6,773 bases of DNA from Chitinophagaceae bacterium (GTDB taxonomy: Bacteria; Bacteroidota; Bacteroidia; Chitinophagales; Chitinophagaceae), in contig CANCKV010000180.1 of NCBI GenBank assembly GCA_947378615.1, positions 1 through 6,773 on the forward strand, given 5' to 3'. The notes beneath the pieces were generated by a model. That model was not told the DNA's origin, did not search any database, and worked only from the letters and a program-made list of their open reading frames with translations. The position numbers were made by a program, and so were the translations under genes. Positions 6,159 to 6,773 of the stretch are shown here, one piece after another. How positions within the stretch are numbered: position 1 is the first letter of the stretch; each line of letters begins with the position of its first letter.

Positions 6159-6286
6159 TTGTTAGTTATTAGTGGTTAATTTATTCCTAACGATAAGTTG
6201 GTTAATTTTTATTTTTGACAATAATGAAGAATGTATTGTCTTTAATAAATGATTTGTATGTTATTCTAACCATAAACGACTAACAA
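6159..6286. repeat. imperfect inverted repeat flanking the rnhA-dapA gap
   Basis: The 20-base arms 6159-6178 and 6267-6286 match at 16 of 20 positions when one is reverse-complemented (shared blocks TTGTTAGT and TGGTTA). The right arm runs over the dapA stop codon (6280-6282). Between the arms is a second dyad, GACAATA (6217-6223) / TATTGTC (6234-6240), with a 10-base loop; it is not followed by a T-tract on the minus strand, so it is not a standard terminator for dapA. Confidence 0.45.
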
Positions 6287-6773
6287 CTATGAAAGAATTT
6301 TTTTATCCTTGTTTGTAATTCTTCACTAACTGGAGTTACAGGAAGACGAAGGACATTTTCGATGATTCCTTGCTCATATAAGAATGCTTTTACGCCAGCA
6401 GGATTATTTTCTTCAAACAATAAATCATATCCTTCTAATAATTTGTAATGTATGGCTCTTGCAGATGCAAAGTCACCTTTAAGGCATAGGTTCACCATCG
6501 TAGTGAAGTCTTTAGGAAAGGCATTTGCTGCAACACTAATTACACCATCGAAACCACATGCAATTTGAGGCAATATGAGTGCATCATCACCACTTACCAC
6601 CAAGAAGTCATTTGGTCTGTCACGAATTATTTGCATGCATTGATTCATATCATCAGTAGCTTCTTTGATTCCTCCGATATTAGCTACTTCCTTAGCCAAA
6701 CGGATTGTAGTTGCTCCGGATAGATTGCGTCCTGTACGTCCTGGTACATTGTACAATAATAAAGGCAGGGGAG
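6280..6773 (-). CDS. dapA: 4-hydroxy-tetrahydrodipicolinate synthase, C-terminal part (cut by window edge)
   Basis: Condenses pyruvate with aspartate semialdehyde, the first step of the diaminopimelate/lysine branch, in the cytoplasm. About 163 C-terminal residues are visible, a little over half of the usual roughly 290; the N-terminus lies beyond 6773. The frame is open to the edge, and its first visible residues (PLPLLLYNVPGRTG) cover the catalytic Tyr (Tyr133 of E. coli) and the Arg that binds the substrate carboxylate (Arg138). The Schiff-base lysine (Lys161 of E. coli) is in GGIKEATDD, at 6664-6666. Later landmarks are VSGDDALILPQIACGFDGVISV, split here as VSGDDALILP and GFDGVISV, then NPAGVKAFL and LRLPVTPVS. 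The TTG at 6754-6756 is an internal leucine of the LYNVP motif, not a start. It lies upstream of rnhA in the same direction. Confidence 0.95.
   Translation of the reverse strand, partial: PLPLLLYNVPGRTGRNLSGATTIRLAKEVANIGGIKEATDDMNQCMQIIRDRPNDFLVVSGDDALILPQIACGFDGVISVAANAFPKDFTTMVNLCLKGDFASARAIHYKLLEGYDLLFEENNPAGVKAFLYEQGIIENVLRLPVTPVSEELQTRIKKFFHSC

Noticed and set aside
6754..6756. TTG as the start codon of a short dapA
   Set aside because: The open frame continues upstream to the window edge with PLPLL, and this codon is the conserved Leu just before the catalytic Tyr.

Overview
This AT-rich window looks chromosomal and most likely comes from a member of the Bacteroidota. It has a sphingolipid-type serine palmitoyltransferase, a TAnnTTTG-type promoter in front of it, starts preceded by A/T-rich sequence instead of Shine-Dalgarno motifs, and RNase HI and DapA proteins of the usual bacterial type. 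A finer taxonomic placement cannot be made from the sequence alone.

Layout. Positions 1-504 hold no gene; they contain a terminator-like element near 149-200 and the promoter of the first gene near 471. Positions 505-4004 (plus strand) carry three genes that together look like a bacterial ceramide pathway: serine palmitoyltransferase (spt), a 373-residue protein with GNAT-like motifs that is a candidate N-acyltransferase (ceramide synthase), and an extended short-chain dehydrogenase/epimerase of the kind reported to reduce the 3-keto group of ketosphinganine or ketoceramide. A good intrinsic terminator lies between the second and third genes, so the third may be expressed at a different level.

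Positions 4005-4235 separate convergent genes and carry a strong terminator for the minus-strand gene that follows. Positions 4236-4988 (minus) encode a LexA/CI-like repressor with an XRE helix-turn-helix, an S24 peptidase domain with an intact Ser/Lys pair, and an Ala-Gly bond at the expected self-cleavage position. Its upstream region is a gene-free stretch of almost 700 bases (4989-5681). This contains the most unusual structure of the window: nine consecutive 21-bp units (5318-5506) with a higher-order 63-bp period, spaced by two turns of the DNA helix. Downstream is a short AAAGGAGGT-preceded mini-ORF.

Positions 5682-6137 (minus) encode RNase HI (rnhA). Positions 6280-6773 (minus) are the C-terminal part of dihydrodipicolinate synthase (dapA), cut by the window edge. 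The 142 bases between them hold inverted repeats but no clear promoter, so rnhA may be read from the dapA side or from a weak promoter of its own.

The three plus-strand genes act together in lipid synthesis. The repressor, RNase H and DapA look like independent neighbours.
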